A DNA stretch of 64,000 bases from Capnocytophaga canis (GTDB lineage: Bacteria > Bacteroidota > Bacteroidia > Flavobacteriales > Flavobacteriaceae): positions 1-64,000 of the forward strand of contig NZ_CDOI01000001.1 of assembly GCF_000827555.1 (NCBI RefSeq), given 5' to 3'. This document shows positions 1 to 8,618 of this stretch, piece after piece. The number at the start of each line of letters is the position of its first letter. The first letter of the stretch is position 1. The position numbers were made by a program, and so were the translations under genes. Under the pieces are notes generated by a model. That model was given only the letters and a program-made list of their open reading frames with translations, ran no database searches and was not told the origin of the DNA.

Positions 1-398
1 GTTGCGGCTTCCGTGGCGAACACATAGTCCATAGCAGCCACAAGCCCGACTCCTCCGCCAACGGTTTTTCCTTGCACCCGACCTATAATCAATTTTTTAC
101 ATCGGCGTATGGCTAAAAATACGTTTGCGAATCCGTTGAAAAATCGAGTGCCTTCGGTTTCATTATCAATGGTCAAAAGTTCGTCAAAAGAAGCTCCAGC
201 ACAAAAAGCTTTGTCACCTTCGCTTTTGACTACAATCAGACTGACATCTTTGTTTTCAGATAATAAATCAAATTCTTTAGCCAAGCGTTCTAATAACTCA
301 AGCGGAAAAGAATTCGCATGAGGATGTCCAAATTCGATGGTTGCTACGCGATTTTCTATTTTAGTGTATAACGAACCGTTTATTCTATTAGTTCCCAT
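1..398 (-). CDS. Enoyl-CoA hydratase/isomerase family protein (partial, 3' end outside window)
   Basis: The reverse strand is open from an ATG at 396-398 to the window edge, giving the first ~132 residues of a crotonase-fold protein. Visible family motifs are the oxyanion-hole segment CAGASFDEL and the second loop around GKTVGGGVGLVAAMDY, which together build the CoA-thioester oxyanion hole. Crotonases hydrate, isomerise or cleave acyl-CoA substrates in the cytosol. The substrate cannot be told from this fragment; acyl-CoA degradation or a branch pathway is possible. The gene is divergent from the tRNA-Ala gene, with an exact TAnnTTTG box 16 bases upstream of its ATG. Family assignment is confident, specific function is not. 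Confidence 0.85.
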   Translation of the reverse strand, partial: MGTNRINGSLYTKIENRVATIEFGHPHANSFPLELLERLAKEFDLLSENKDVSLIVVKSEGDKAFCAGASFDELLTIDNETEGTRFFNGFANVFLAIRRCKKLIIGRVQGKTVGGGVGLVAAMDYVFATEAA

Positions 399-413
399 AA
401 TTTTAATTTTCCC

Positions 414-421
414 CAAAAGTA
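414..421 (-). promoter_or_regulatory. -7 box of the crotonase gene
   Basis: On the minus strand this reads TACTTTTG, an exact match to the Bacteroidota -7 consensus TAnnTTTG, 16 bases before the ATG at 398. I see no clear TTTG -33 box at the expected distance. Confidence 0.5.
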
Positions 422-463
422 AAAAAAAATATCGAAAATAGATTATTTATCCAAAAAAAATTT

Positions 464-471
464 TACCTTTG
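464..471 (+). promoter_or_regulatory. -7 box of the tRNA-Ala gene
   Basis: TACCTTTG matches TAnnTTTG exactly. It ends only 7 bases before the mature 5' end of the tRNA, so the transcript would start at or within a few bases of the tRNA. No clear -33 element is seen. Confidence 0.5.
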
Positions 472-478
472 CGCCAAA

Positions 479-552
479 GGGGATGTAGCTCAGTTGGCTA
501 GAGCGTTTGGCTGGCAGCCAAAAGGTCGTGGGTTCGAGCCCCATCTTCTCCA
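479..552 (+). tRNA. tRNA-Ala, anticodon GGC
   Basis: A complete cloverleaf can be folded by eye. The acceptor arm is GGGGATG with CTTCTCC plus discriminator A552, the D arm is GCTC/GAGC, and the anticodon arm TTTGG/CCAAA encloses the loop CTGGCAG (anticodon GGC). The variable loop has five bases, and the T arm GTGGG/CCCAT encloses TTCGAGC. The acceptor stem contains the G3:U70 wobble, the main identity element for alanyl-tRNA synthetase, which supports Ala independently of the anticodon. One U-U mismatch sits at the sixth acceptor pair. The 3' CCA is not encoded (ACAAC follows). Confidence 0.95.
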
Positions 553-587
553 CAACAAGTGTTGAAAATCAAGAAAATGTACTAATT

Positions 588-631
588 AAGGACTAATGCT
601 GGGACTACTCGGTTTTAGTCTTTGTTTTTTT
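588..631 (+). terminator. Probable terminator after tRNA-Ala
   Basis: The arms AAGGACTAA (588-596) and TTAGTCTTT (615-623) pair with one G-U, enclose an 18-base loop and are followed by a run of T (625-631). Confidence 0.6.
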
Positions 632-662
632 GTAAAATAAGCAATTAACCTGAATAGGAAAG

Positions 663-686
663 CGAGAATATCTTAGGCTATTCTCG
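663..686 (+). repeat. 8-bp perfect inverted repeat upstream of flippase gene
   Basis: CGAGAATA (663-670) and TATTCTCG (679-686) are perfect inverted arms around an 8-base loop, 27 bases before the flippase ATG. It could be a leader hairpin or an operator. No T run follows, so it is not an obvious terminator. Confidence 0.4.
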
Positions 687-712
687 GATAGTAAAAATAT
701 TCAATTATAATC

Positions 713-2134
713 ATGAGTAAACTGAAAAAACTATTCAAACATACGTTCGTCTATGGACTGGCTACCGTACTGCCACGTGTTTTAACTCTTCTGTTGACAA
801 ATTTTTATACACATAAACTTGAAAAACAAGATTTTGGTATTTATTCGGGGTTGTTCGTATATTTGATTTTAGGGAATGTGTTGCTTTCTTATGGGATGGA
901 AACCGCTTTTTTCCGTTTTGTGAATAAGGAAACCGATAAAAAGAAAGTACAATCTACGGCGCTTACCTCAGTAACAGTTAGTTCTTTTCTGTTTTTAGTG
1001 GGAGCTATCCTTTTGCAAAATCATATTGCCGAGTGGTTGAATTACAAGGTAGAGTATATCCGATTGGCGATCTACATATTGGTATTGGATGCGTTGGTTG
1101 TAATTCCGTTTGCGTGGCTTCGCAATGAGGGGAAATCGGTGATTTATGCTTTGATTAAGATTGGAAATGTAGTGGTAAATTTACTACTTAATCTGTATTT
1201 TTTCTTGGTGTTAAGCAATCATATTGATAAGACAGATGAAGGGGTTGTTTTTATTTTTATGTCTAATTTCATAGCGAGTTTACTTACTTTTTTGGTGCTT
1301 CTTCCTCTTTATTTCCGAATTAAATTCAGTTTTTCTGTTGCTTTATGGAAACAAATGATGCGTTATGGCTTCCCTGTACTCATTGCGGGAATCGCTTTTG
1401 CTGTAAATGAAGGTTTTGACCGTGTTTTTTTGCGGATGCTTCTTCCCGTTGATACTGCTGATGCTACTATCGGAGTTTATTCCGCGTGTTACAAGATGGG
1501 GATGTTTATGACACTTTTTGTAACAGCGTACAAATTAGGTGTTGAACCTTTCTTTTTCAGTAACGCACAAGACAAAAATGCACCAAAGACCTACGCTTTG
1601 GTAACGGAATATTTTATTCTCTTTGGAGCTTTCATATTGTTATTTATTACTGTTTTTATAGATGTATTAAAGTATATAATTGTATCAAATTCAGAGTATT
1701 GGGAGGCTTTGTGGATAGTTCCTGTCATTTTGTTGGCAAATCTTTGTTTGGGGATTTATCACAGTCTTTCGGTGTGGTACAAGGTCACTGATAGAACCAA
1801 TTTCGGAGCATATGTATCTGTTTTAGGGATGTTTATTACCGTGATTGTTAATTTCCTGTTGATTCCTTTAATAAGTTACAAAGGTTCGGCATTAGCTACC
1901 CTTGCTACCTATTTTGTTATGATGTCGGTATCTTTTTGGGTTGGACAAAAAAAATATCCAATACCCTATAATATTAAAAAAATAGGAATATATTTGGGAT
2001 TTAGCATAATATCTTCATTTATAGTATTCTATGTTTTTGATAAAAACATGTATATAGGGACTGTCTTTTTATTGCTTTATGTTCTATTAGTTGTAAAACA
2101 GGAAAAACAGCTAATTAGGCATTTAAAGCGTTGA
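713..2134 (+). CDS. Oligosaccharide flippase family membrane protein (Wzx-like)
   Basis: This 473-residue, strongly hydrophobic protein has about 12-14 predicted membrane spans. It starts with the basic stretch MSKLKKLFKHTFVYGLATVLPR followed at once by a helix, the usual start of MOP-superfamily polysaccharide exporters. Such proteins flip undecaprenyl-linked sugar units of O-antigen, capsule or related glycans across the inner membrane. No glycosyltransferases lie next to it, so the glycan cannot be named. A second, divergent member of the family lies at 10496-11968. The family call is good; the substrate is unknown. Confidence 0.85.
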   Translation: MSKLKKLFKHTFVYGLATVLPRVLTLLLTNFYTHKLEKQDFGIYSGLFVYLILGNVLLSYGMETAFFRFVNKETDKKKVQSTALTSVTVSSFLFLVGAILLQNHIAEWLNYKVEYIRLAIYILVLDALVVIPFAWLRNEGKSVIYALIKIGNVVVNLLLNLYFFLVLSNHIDKTDEGVVFIFMSNFIASLLTFLVLLPLYFRIKFSFSVALWKQMMRYGFPVLIAGIAFAVNEGFDRVFLRMLLPVDTADATIGVYSACYKMGMFMTLFVTAYKLGVEPFFFSNAQDKNAPKTYALVTEYFILFGAFILLFITVFIDVLKYIIVSNSEYWEALWIVPVILLANLCLGIYHSLSVWYKVTDRTNFGAYVSVLGMFITVIVNFLLIPLISYKGSALATLATYFVMMSVSFWVGQKKYPIPYNIKKIGIYLGFSIISSFIVFYVFDKNMYIGTVFLLLYVLLVVKQEKQLIRHLKR

Positions 2135-2135
2135 T

Positions 2136-2167
2136 TTTGTTTTTTAGGTTAGAAAGATGTACATTTG
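2136..2167 (+). promoter_or_regulatory. Promoter of pflA
   Basis: TTTG (2136-2139), a 20-base spacer and TACATTTG (2160-2167) form a full match to the Bacteroidota promoter, with the pflA ATG 38 bases downstream. pflA is therefore probably transcribed separately from the flippase gene. Confidence 0.65.
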
Positions 2168-2205
2168 TGACTAAAATATGTTAAAGTAAATATAGGCACC
2201 TTTTT

Positions 2206-2967
2206 ATGGAAACACATCCGTTGCGAGCAGCTATTCATTCGGTTGAATCTTTTGGAAATATTGATGGGCCAGGCATACGCTATGTTGTTTTTTTTCAGGG
2301 GTGTATGTTGCGTTGTAAGTATTGTCACAATCCTGACACTTGGGAATTGCATAATGACGATGCAAAGATGATGACCACGGATGAATTGGTTAGCGACATT
2401 GTTAAGTATAAAACTTTCTTTCAAGCTAGTGGAGGAGGAGTGACTCTCAGTGGTGGTGAGCCTTTATTGCAGTTAGATTTTGTTTTAGAACTTTTTACAA
2501 AATTAAAGTCGTTAGGAATAAGTACTTGCGTAGATACCTGTGGTGGGTTTTATGCTAATACCCCGATTATCAATGAAAAAATTCTTAAGTTAATATCTCT
2601 TACCGATTTGTTTTTGGTGGACATCAAACATATTGATGATACACAACACCAACGTCTTACCAAACGACATAATAAAAATATTATCACTTTCATTGATTTT
2701 TTAAGCCAGAATGGAGCTAAAATGTGGGTTCGCCATGTGTTGGTACCTCAATGGACCGATGATGATGTATACTTACAAAAACTTCGCGATTATATCGACA
2801 CTTTACAAGGAGTAGAGCGTGTTGAGGTTCTTCCCTACCACGATATGGCTAAATTCAAATACGATGAATTGGGAATTGATTATCCGTTGAAGGATATTGA
2901 GCGTCCGTCGAAAGAGCGCATTGAAAATGCGATTAAAATTTTAGGCGCCAGGTATGATTTGGATTAA
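2206..2967 (+). CDS. pflA: Pyruvate formate-lyase activating enzyme (radical SAM)
   Basis: A 253-residue cytosolic radical SAM protein. The 4Fe-4S cluster motif CxxxCxxC is at Cys33, Cys37 and Cys40, preceded by GNIDGPGIR, which is characteristic of PFL activases. The SAM-binding segment SGGGVTLSGGEPLLQ follows. The family abstracts hydrogen from a glycine of pyruvate formate-lyase to create the glycyl radical needed for anaerobic pyruvate cleavage to formate and acetyl-CoA. The usual partner pflB is not adjacent and is not in this window. Length is normal. The start is supported by the perfect promoter upstream. A generic glycyl-radical activase is the only serious alternative. Confidence 0.92.
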   Translation: METHPLRAAIHSVESFGNIDGPGIRYVVFFQGCMLRCKYCHNPDTWELHNDDAKMMTTDELVSDIVKYKTFFQASGGGVTLSGGEPLLQLDFVLELFTKLKSLGISTCVDTCGGFYANTPIINEKILKLISLTDLFLVDIKHIDDTQHQRLTKRHNKNIITFIDFLSQNGAKMWVRHVLVPQWTDDDVYLQKLRDYIDTLQGVERVEVLPYHDMAKFKYDELGIDYPLKDIERPSKERIENAIKILGARYDLD

Positions 2968-3312
2968 TTTTCTGCCCACAACTCATCATTCCCACATATC
3001 GGATATTTTTCTTCATAGCTAATAAACGTTTTCCTCTAAATTTATATTGAAATCCCAAACAATCTGTTAACTAAAATTTACATATATTTTTATACTAGGT
3101 TGATCAATTTTATATAGGGTTCAAGAATTTTTACGGAGGAAAAACATTTGTATTTTTTAAAAGTGCTGATTTTCAGATAAATGTAATGTTTAAAAAAATC
3201 ACATTAAAATCTTTTTGTTATATTTATGTAGAAAAATAGTTAAAAAAGTTTTTTGTTAACATAAATTTCTTTATTTTTGTAGGGAAGATATTTTAATTAC
3301 TTAACCCAAAAC
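2968..3312 (+). promoter_or_regulatory. 345-base intergenic region with the promoter of the first susC
   Basis: This AT-rich gap has no credible open frame. Near its right end TTTG (3252-3255), a 16-base spacer and TATTTTTG (3272-3279) form a consensus promoter. Transcription would begin near 3283-3286, about 30 bases before the susC start. A weak 6-bp inverted repeat (TAATGT...ACATTA, about 3185-3206) is the only other structure seen. Confidence 0.6.
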
Positions 3313-6300
3313 ATGTACAATATGAAAAGAAAGTTTTTAGTAACATTTGTGCTAACGATGGTTTTTTGTTTCCATTGGTTGTATGCACAAAATCGTACGG
3401 TTAGTGGTGTAGTTACCGATGAATCAGGGATTCCACTTTCAGGGGTGAGCGTTTTAGTTAAAGGAACAACCCGAGGAGTGTCCACCGATTTTGATGGTAA
3501 GTACAACATTCAAGCTCAAGCAGAAGAAATCCTTATTTTCAGTTCCATGGGATTTGTTACGCAAGAGAAAAAAGCTAACGTGACCAAACTCAATGTTATG
3601 TTGAAAGAAGACGCTGAAGAGTTGGAAGAGGTTGTTGTAACGGCATTAGGTATCAAACGAAGTGAAAAAGCTCTTGGGTATGCTTTACAGGAAATTGACG
3701 GAACAAAGTTACTTGAGGCTCGTGATGCTAACGTAACAAATGCTCTTTCAGGGAAAGTATCTGGTTTGCAGATTGTTAAAGGAGCGGGAGGTATGGCTGG
3801 TTCTTCAAAAATTGTGTTGAGAGGGCAAAATTCACTCACAGGAGATAATCAGCCACTGATTGTTGTAGATGGTGTGCCAATAGACAATAAAGCCAGTGGA
3901 GCTGCCGATATTTGGGGAAATTCCGGAATGGATATGGGGAACGGACTTTCCGATATCAATCCGGAAGACATAGAAAGCCTTACTGTTTTGAAAGGAGCTT
4001 CGGCAGCAGCACTTTACGGTTCTCGTGCTGGAAATGGAGTTATTCTGATTACCACCAAATCGGGAAAGGAAAAGAAAGGACTTGGAATTACATTTTCAAC
4101 GACTCTTGCCACTGAAGATATTTTTGTTAAACCAGCATTGCAAAATACTTATGCACAAGGGGTTGATAATTTATACGATCCTAAAACAGCTCGAAACTGG
4201 GGGCCAAGAATTGAAGGACAGACGGTAACTAATTGGAATAACAAGCAAGTGAAATTGGAGGCGTATGACAATATGAATAATTTCTTTCGTACAGGAATTA
4301 CAGCCACACAAGCTCTTTCTTTCCAGCAACAAATAAATAAAACTTCGGTATACGGTTCTGTTAACTATATGGATAATACCAGTATGGTGCCTGAAACGGA
4401 TATGAATCGTACATCAATGGCATTGCGAACTACAACTAATTTAGGAGCAAGTGATCGTTGGAAAGTAGATTTTAAGATCAATTATGTGAACACTCAGGCT
4501 CATAATCGTCCAATTCAAGGTTTGAACCAGTCAAATGTATTTAAAACCTTGACCATATTCCCTCGTACATTGGATATTCGTGAATTCAATCCACCGATAG
4601 TTAACGGACAACAAGTGTGGTATGATACGCAAACATTGCCCGACGACAACCCTTGGTGGACTCTTAAGTACAATACAAACAACGACGTGCGTAATCGTTA
4701 TATCAGTTTTGGAGCGGTAACTTACGAATTTACAAATTGGTTACGAGGAGAAGTAAAAGGAGGATTGGACTACTACAACACAAAAATGTATCAACGCAAA
4801 CATTCGGGAAGTTTATCAGTGCCAAAAAACGGACAATATGCAGAGGCTTCCAAAGAATTTTCTGAAAAGAACCTTAGCTTTCTGTTGATTGCTGAAAAAA
4901 GTGATTTACTGAAAGATCTTAACGGAACGTTGACCTTTGGAGGAAATCTAATGTCACAGCATATTTCAGAGATGAATGCTAAATCAGGAGATTTATTGAT
5001 TCCTAACATATTCTCATTGAACAATGGTAAAGAAAAACCAACTGTAACCTCATTGATTACACAGCGAAAAATGAATTCATTATACGGTTCAGCACAAATC
5101 GGATGGAAAAATAGTTTGTATTTGGACGCAACTTTTCGTAACGATTGGTCTTCAACCATGAGTAAAGTAAATCGTTCCTATTTTTATCCATCTTTGAGTT
5201 TTTCTGGGGTGATTTCAGAATTGATAGAGTTACCTGAATGGGTAACATTTGCCAAAGTAAGAGCTTCCTATGCTGAGGTGGGGAACGATTTAGAGCCTTA
5301 TATGTTGTATAACAGTTACTCAGTTGCGAAAGACTATTGGGGTGTGCCAACAATTTCAACTAATGAAATTTTGTATGACCATTCAGTGCGTAGTGAGTTA
5401 GTAAAATCATATGAAGCTGGGCTCGATTTAAGACTTTTTAATAACCGAGTGCGATTAGATGCAGCTGTATATAAGACCAATGCTATGCGTCAATTATTGC
5501 GTTTGCCGATGGATGAAACTAGTGGATATAAATTCAAGATAATCAACGCAGGAAATATTGAAAATAAAGGAGTTGAACTTTCGTTAGGAGTAGGTATTTT
5601 ACAAAATCCTGAAGGATTAAATTGGGATACAACGGTAAACTTTTCTAAGAATGAAAATCAAATTATCGACCTTTACCCAGGGGTAGCTTCCTATGAATTG
5701 CTTACAGTTGATGAGATTATGGTACTTGCTGAAGTAGGTAAAGAATATGGAGCAATTTATGGCTCGGCTATCCGTAGGGTCAATGATGCGAACAGTCCTC
5801 ACAACGGAAAGATGATTCTTACTGCGGAAGGATTGCCTCAGCGAGATGCTGTAGCATTACATTATCTTGGAAATCAGCAACCTGATTACTTGTTAGGTTT
5901 TAGCAATAGTTTCTCATGGAAAGGAATTAATTTAGACTTTCTTGTAGATGCTCGTGTAGGAGGAAAAATGTTCTCTATGACACGTAATTTGCTTACAGGC
6001 TATGGAATGGCAGCAGAAACAGCTGTTGATGGTAAGCGAGATTCATTTGTTGTAGAAGGTGTAATAGCCAATAGCTCAGGAGGATATGATGTAAACACAA
6101 AACAAGTAACACCTCAACGTTATTGGGGAGCATTGGCCCAAAACAACATCGGAATCACTGAAGCTAACATGTATGATGCTACATCGGTACGTTTAAGAAC
6201 CCTGTCATTAGGGTATACGTTTGGTAAAAAACACTTGGAAAGCATTGGAATCCAAAATCTCAAGTGTTCCTTCACAGCGAATAATCTTTGGTTGATTCAC

Positions 6301-6423
6301 ACCAACATTCCAGGAATTGATCCAGAATCAGTTTCAGGAACAGGCACAAACGTAACAGCATTGGAGTTTGGAGCGCCACCTACAAGCCGTACGTTTACGT
6401 TTAATATTACTATCGGACTTTAA
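3313..6423 (+). CDS. SusC/RagA-family TonB-linked outer membrane protein (pair A)
   Basis: 1036 residues. A signal peptide ends around YAQ (residue ~26). A carboxypeptidase-D-regulatory-like domain follows (about 28-108, with GVSTDFDGKY), then the TonB plug (about 110-250, with LIVVDGVPI and TVLKGASAAALYGSRAGNGVI) and a long beta-barrel to the C-terminus. SusC proteins import ligands captured by a SusD lipoprotein across the outer membrane, powered by TonB. The partner susD lies directly downstream. No glycoside hydrolase or regulator is nearby, so the substrate is unknown. An ATG at 3322 gives an equally good signal peptide. Unlike the other two susC genes here it has no poly-G run. Confidence 0.95.
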   Translation: MYNMKRKFLVTFVLTMVFCFHWLYAQNRTVSGVVTDESGIPLSGVSVLVKGTTRGVSTDFDGKYNIQAQAEEILIFSSMGFVTQEKKANVTKLNVMLKEDAEELEEVVVTALGIKRSEKALGYALQEIDGTKLLEARDANVTNALSGKVSGLQIVKGAGGMAGSSKIVLRGQNSLTGDNQPLIVVDGVPIDNKASGAADIWGNSGMDMGNGLSDINPEDIESLTVLKGASAAALYGSRAGNGVILITTKSGKEKKGLGITFSTTLATEDIFVKPALQNTYAQGVDNLYDPKTARNWGPRIEGQTVTNWNNKQVKLEAYDNMNNFFRTGITATQALSFQQQINKTSVYGSVNYMDNTSMVPETDMNRTSMALRTTTNLGASDRWKVDFKINYVNTQAHNRPIQGLNQSNVFKTLTIFPRTLDIREFNPPIVNGQQVWYDTQTLPDDNPWWTLKYNTNNDVRNRYISFGAVTYEFTNWLRGEVKGGLDYYNTKMYQRKHSGSLSVPKNGQYAEASKEFSEKNLSFLLIAEKSDLLKDLNGTLTFGGNLMSQHISEMNAKSGDLLIPNIFSLNNGKEKPTVTSLITQRKMNSLYGSAQIGWKNSLYLDATFRNDWSSTMSKVNRSYFYPSLSFSGVISELIELPEWVTFAKVRASYAEVGNDLEPYMLYNSYSVAKDYWGVPTISTNEILYDHSVRSELVKSYEAGLDLRLFNNRVRLDAAVYKTNAMRQLLRLPMDETSGYKFKIINAGNIENKGVELSLGVGILQNPEGLNWDTTVNFSKNENQIIDLYPGVASYELLTVDEIMVLAEVGKEYGAIYGSAIRRVNDANSPHNGKMILTAEGLPQRDAVALHYLGNQQPDYLLGFSNSFSWKGINLDFLVDARVGGKMFSMTRNLLTGYGMAAETAVDGKRDSFVVEGVIANSSGGYDVNTKQVTPQRYWGALAQNNIGITEANMYDATSVRLRTLSLGYTFGKKHLESIGIQNLKCSFTANNLWLIHTNIPGIDPESVSGTGTNVTALEFGAPPTSRTFTFNITIGL

Positions 6424-6436
6424 AACAATGTGTGTT

Positions 6437-8389
6437 ATGAGAAAATATATATTAAAATTCGCTATTATATCTATAGTTGCATTTTCATCGTACGCTTGTT
6501 CGGACTTTGAGGAAATCAACAAAGATCCCAATGCAGCTGATCGCAATTCGGTACTGGTTGAAGGGTTGTTTAATGCTTCGGTCGCTGATGCACAGCTTAG
6601 CTGGTGGAATCGGGATATTCTTTTTCACCGTACTTGGCTTTGGGGAGCTCGGTACACGTATCGCCCTATTCACGGGCCACAGGTGTTGCAAGATCAAAAT
6701 AATTACATGTCAGACTATTGGAATTCTGCTGCAAAATGGATTACCAATGTTAGCCAAGCCATTGAAATAGGAGAGGAACGCATCAGAACAGGAAAGGCAG
6801 ATGCCAAAACCAATAATTATGTGCAAATGGCAAGAGTTTATCGAGCGTATTTGCTTTCAGAGATTACAGATATGTTTGGCCCCTATCCAGCTCGAAAAGG
6901 ATTCAAAGGGGAAGTAGCTGAGTATGATAGTGTTGAAGATATTTACGCCTATATAGAAGAGGAACTAAAATTGGCAGTGAGCAAATTTGATGAAAGTACT
7001 GAGGCTTCAAATGATGCTTTTGATGCATTTTACGCAGGGAAAATTGGTGCTTGGAAAAAATATGCCAATTCGTTACGGTTGCGTTGTGCAATGCGTTTTT
7101 CAAATGTAGGTACAGTGGGTAAAACTCGTTTTGAAAACATCTTACAAGAAGTAGGAGATATTTCGGGATTCATTATCAATAATGTAGATAATGCTTCCGT
7201 TGCACAATCAAGTATTGCTGACTTAGAGGATCCTGCAGGTTCTATCTTTGCCCTTAGCTATATTGGAATGGAAATTACTTCCACATTGACTAACATTTCT
7301 TTTGGATTGGGAGGAATTTCAGTTGCAGAAATGGCACAATATCCTGGAACATCTGCCTATGGTTTGCCACAAGAAGCACTAACCAATCATTTACGTTCAC
7401 CTAATGAATACTTAGGAGTTTATATGCCGGATTATTTGCCAACAAAAACAAATATTCAGTCAGCAGGATATCTGTATGATTATATTCCTAAAGAAATAGA
7501 TCCTCGTATTTTAGTAAATTATCATATACCTGGGCATCATGATGGATTGGTAAATTTTTATGTACAGCGCGATTTAAATGCTGAAAAGAATAATACTAAT
7601 TATCAAGAAATTGAACTTCCTGCAGATTCTGGGCAAAAATTCAGTACGAAATATACCTTTTCATCATTCACTTGCGGAGAAAATGCAGGGAAAAATGATT
7701 TGATTCTGAGAGGTTTCCGTAGGAATTTAGGTCGTTTGCCGGCTATCGGTAAGCAATATCGTGGAGGAGATTTACGGCGCGTCTATTTCGGATGTTGGGA
7801 AACCTACTTTTTATTGGCAGAGGCAGCTCACTACGGATGGGAAACAGGACGTACAGCTAAGGAGTGGTATGAATTAGGTGTAAAAGCTAGTTTTGATTAC
7901 CACAAAATAGGTCGCTATGCAGATGCTTATTTGGAAAGTGAAAGTTATAATCGTATCGGAACTTCGGTAAAGTTTGACCATACAACCGAGATTACTTCAA
8001 AACAGCTGACGCGAAAAATTTACCCATCAGGAACGGAAGAAACCGTGACCTATAATTATCCGAAGGGAGTACATCCAACTAATAATGATGTACTATCTAA
8101 GATTATGACACAGAAGTATATCGCTCAGAATCCTTGGCAACCGTTCGAGGCAACCAATGATTACCGCCGAACGGGATTGCCGTTTTTTGAAAATCCGTAT
8201 TTGGAAGGATTATTGCCATTTATGCCATTTTACACTGATCATTCGGCTGCAGACATTAAAAATGTGTATCGCAGAGTTCGTTATCCAATCAGTTTGAAAA
8301 CAAAAAACCAAGCTGGTTATGACCGAGCTTTACAATTGTTAGGAGGAGAGGATAAACCCGAAACTCCACTGATTTGGCATAAACGATAG
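6437..8389 (+). CDS. SusD/RagB-family nutrient-binding lipoprotein (pair A)
   Basis: Starting at the ATG at 6437 gives a 650-residue lipoprotein: a basic n-region, a hydrophobic stretch and a lipobox ending SSYAC, with acidic residues soon after the cysteine. An ATG at 6428 is a possible alternative. The frame stays open upstream into the end of susC, but an earlier start would destroy the signal peptide. Sequence such as YRAYLLSEITDMFGPYP and KKYANSLRLRCAMR is typical of the SusD-like TPR fold. The protein should sit on the cell surface over the SusC barrel as the substrate-binding lid. It is co-transcribed with the susC 13 bases upstream. Confidence 0.93.
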   Translation: MRKYILKFAIISIVAFSSYACSDFEEINKDPNAADRNSVLVEGLFNASVADAQLSWWNRDILFHRTWLWGARYTYRPIHGPQVLQDQNNYMSDYWNSAAKWITNVSQAIEIGEERIRTGKADAKTNNYVQMARVYRAYLLSEITDMFGPYPARKGFKGEVAEYDSVEDIYAYIEEELKLAVSKFDESTEASNDAFDAFYAGKIGAWKKYANSLRLRCAMRFSNVGTVGKTRFENILQEVGDISGFIINNVDNASVAQSSIADLEDPAGSIFALSYIGMEITSTLTNISFGLGGISVAEMAQYPGTSAYGLPQEALTNHLRSPNEYLGVYMPDYLPTKTNIQSAGYLYDYIPKEIDPRILVNYHIPGHHDGLVNFYVQRDLNAEKNNTNYQEIELPADSGQKFSTKYTFSSFTCGENAGKNDLILRGFRRNLGRLPAIGKQYRGGDLRRVYFGCWETYFLLAEAAHYGWETGRTAKEWYELGVKASFDYHKIGRYADAYLESESYNRIGTSVKFDHTTEITSKQLTRKIYPSGTEETVTYNYPKGVHPTNNDVLSKIMTQKYIAQNPWQPFEATNDYRRTGLPFFENPYLEGLLPFMPFYTDHSAADIKNVYRRVRYPISLKTKNQAGYDRALQLLGGEDKPETPLIWHKR

Positions 8390-8409
8390 GTATAGCGTTT
8401 CATAAGTTG

Positions 8410-8451
8410 GAAATCACCCCAAGTCGAAAGACATAAGGGTGATTTCTTTTT
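8410..8451 (+). terminator. Terminator of susC/susD pair A
   Basis: The perfect 10-bp arms GAAATCACCC (8410-8419) and GGGTGATTTC (8437-8446) are followed by TTTTT (8447-8451). It lies about 20 bases after the susD stop. Confidence 0.85.
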
Positions 8452-8554
8452 AAATACGCATAAATATCTAAAATAGAGAAACTAATAGCTAAATCATTAA
8501 TTATTAATCAAATTCATAAAAAAAGACTTTTATAGATGAGAATTTACTAATTTT

Positions 8555-8588
8555 TTTGTTTATATGTAAAAGAAAAATAGTACTTTTG
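8555..8588 (+). promoter_or_regulatory. Promoter of the YidE/AspT-type transporter gene
   Basis: TTTG (8555-8558), a 22-base spacer and TACTTTTG (8581-8588) match the consensus. The box decides the gene start: a TTG at 8556 in the same frame lies inside the promoter, so the ATG at 8619 is the real start. Confidence 0.7.
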
Positions 8589-8618
8589 CGTTCGGAAAAT
8601 TTTAAAATATTTTACGAT

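Noticed and set aside
8556-8618. Earlier TTG start for the YidE/AspT-type transporter
   Set aside because: The TTG lies inside the -33 box and the segment contains the -7 box.
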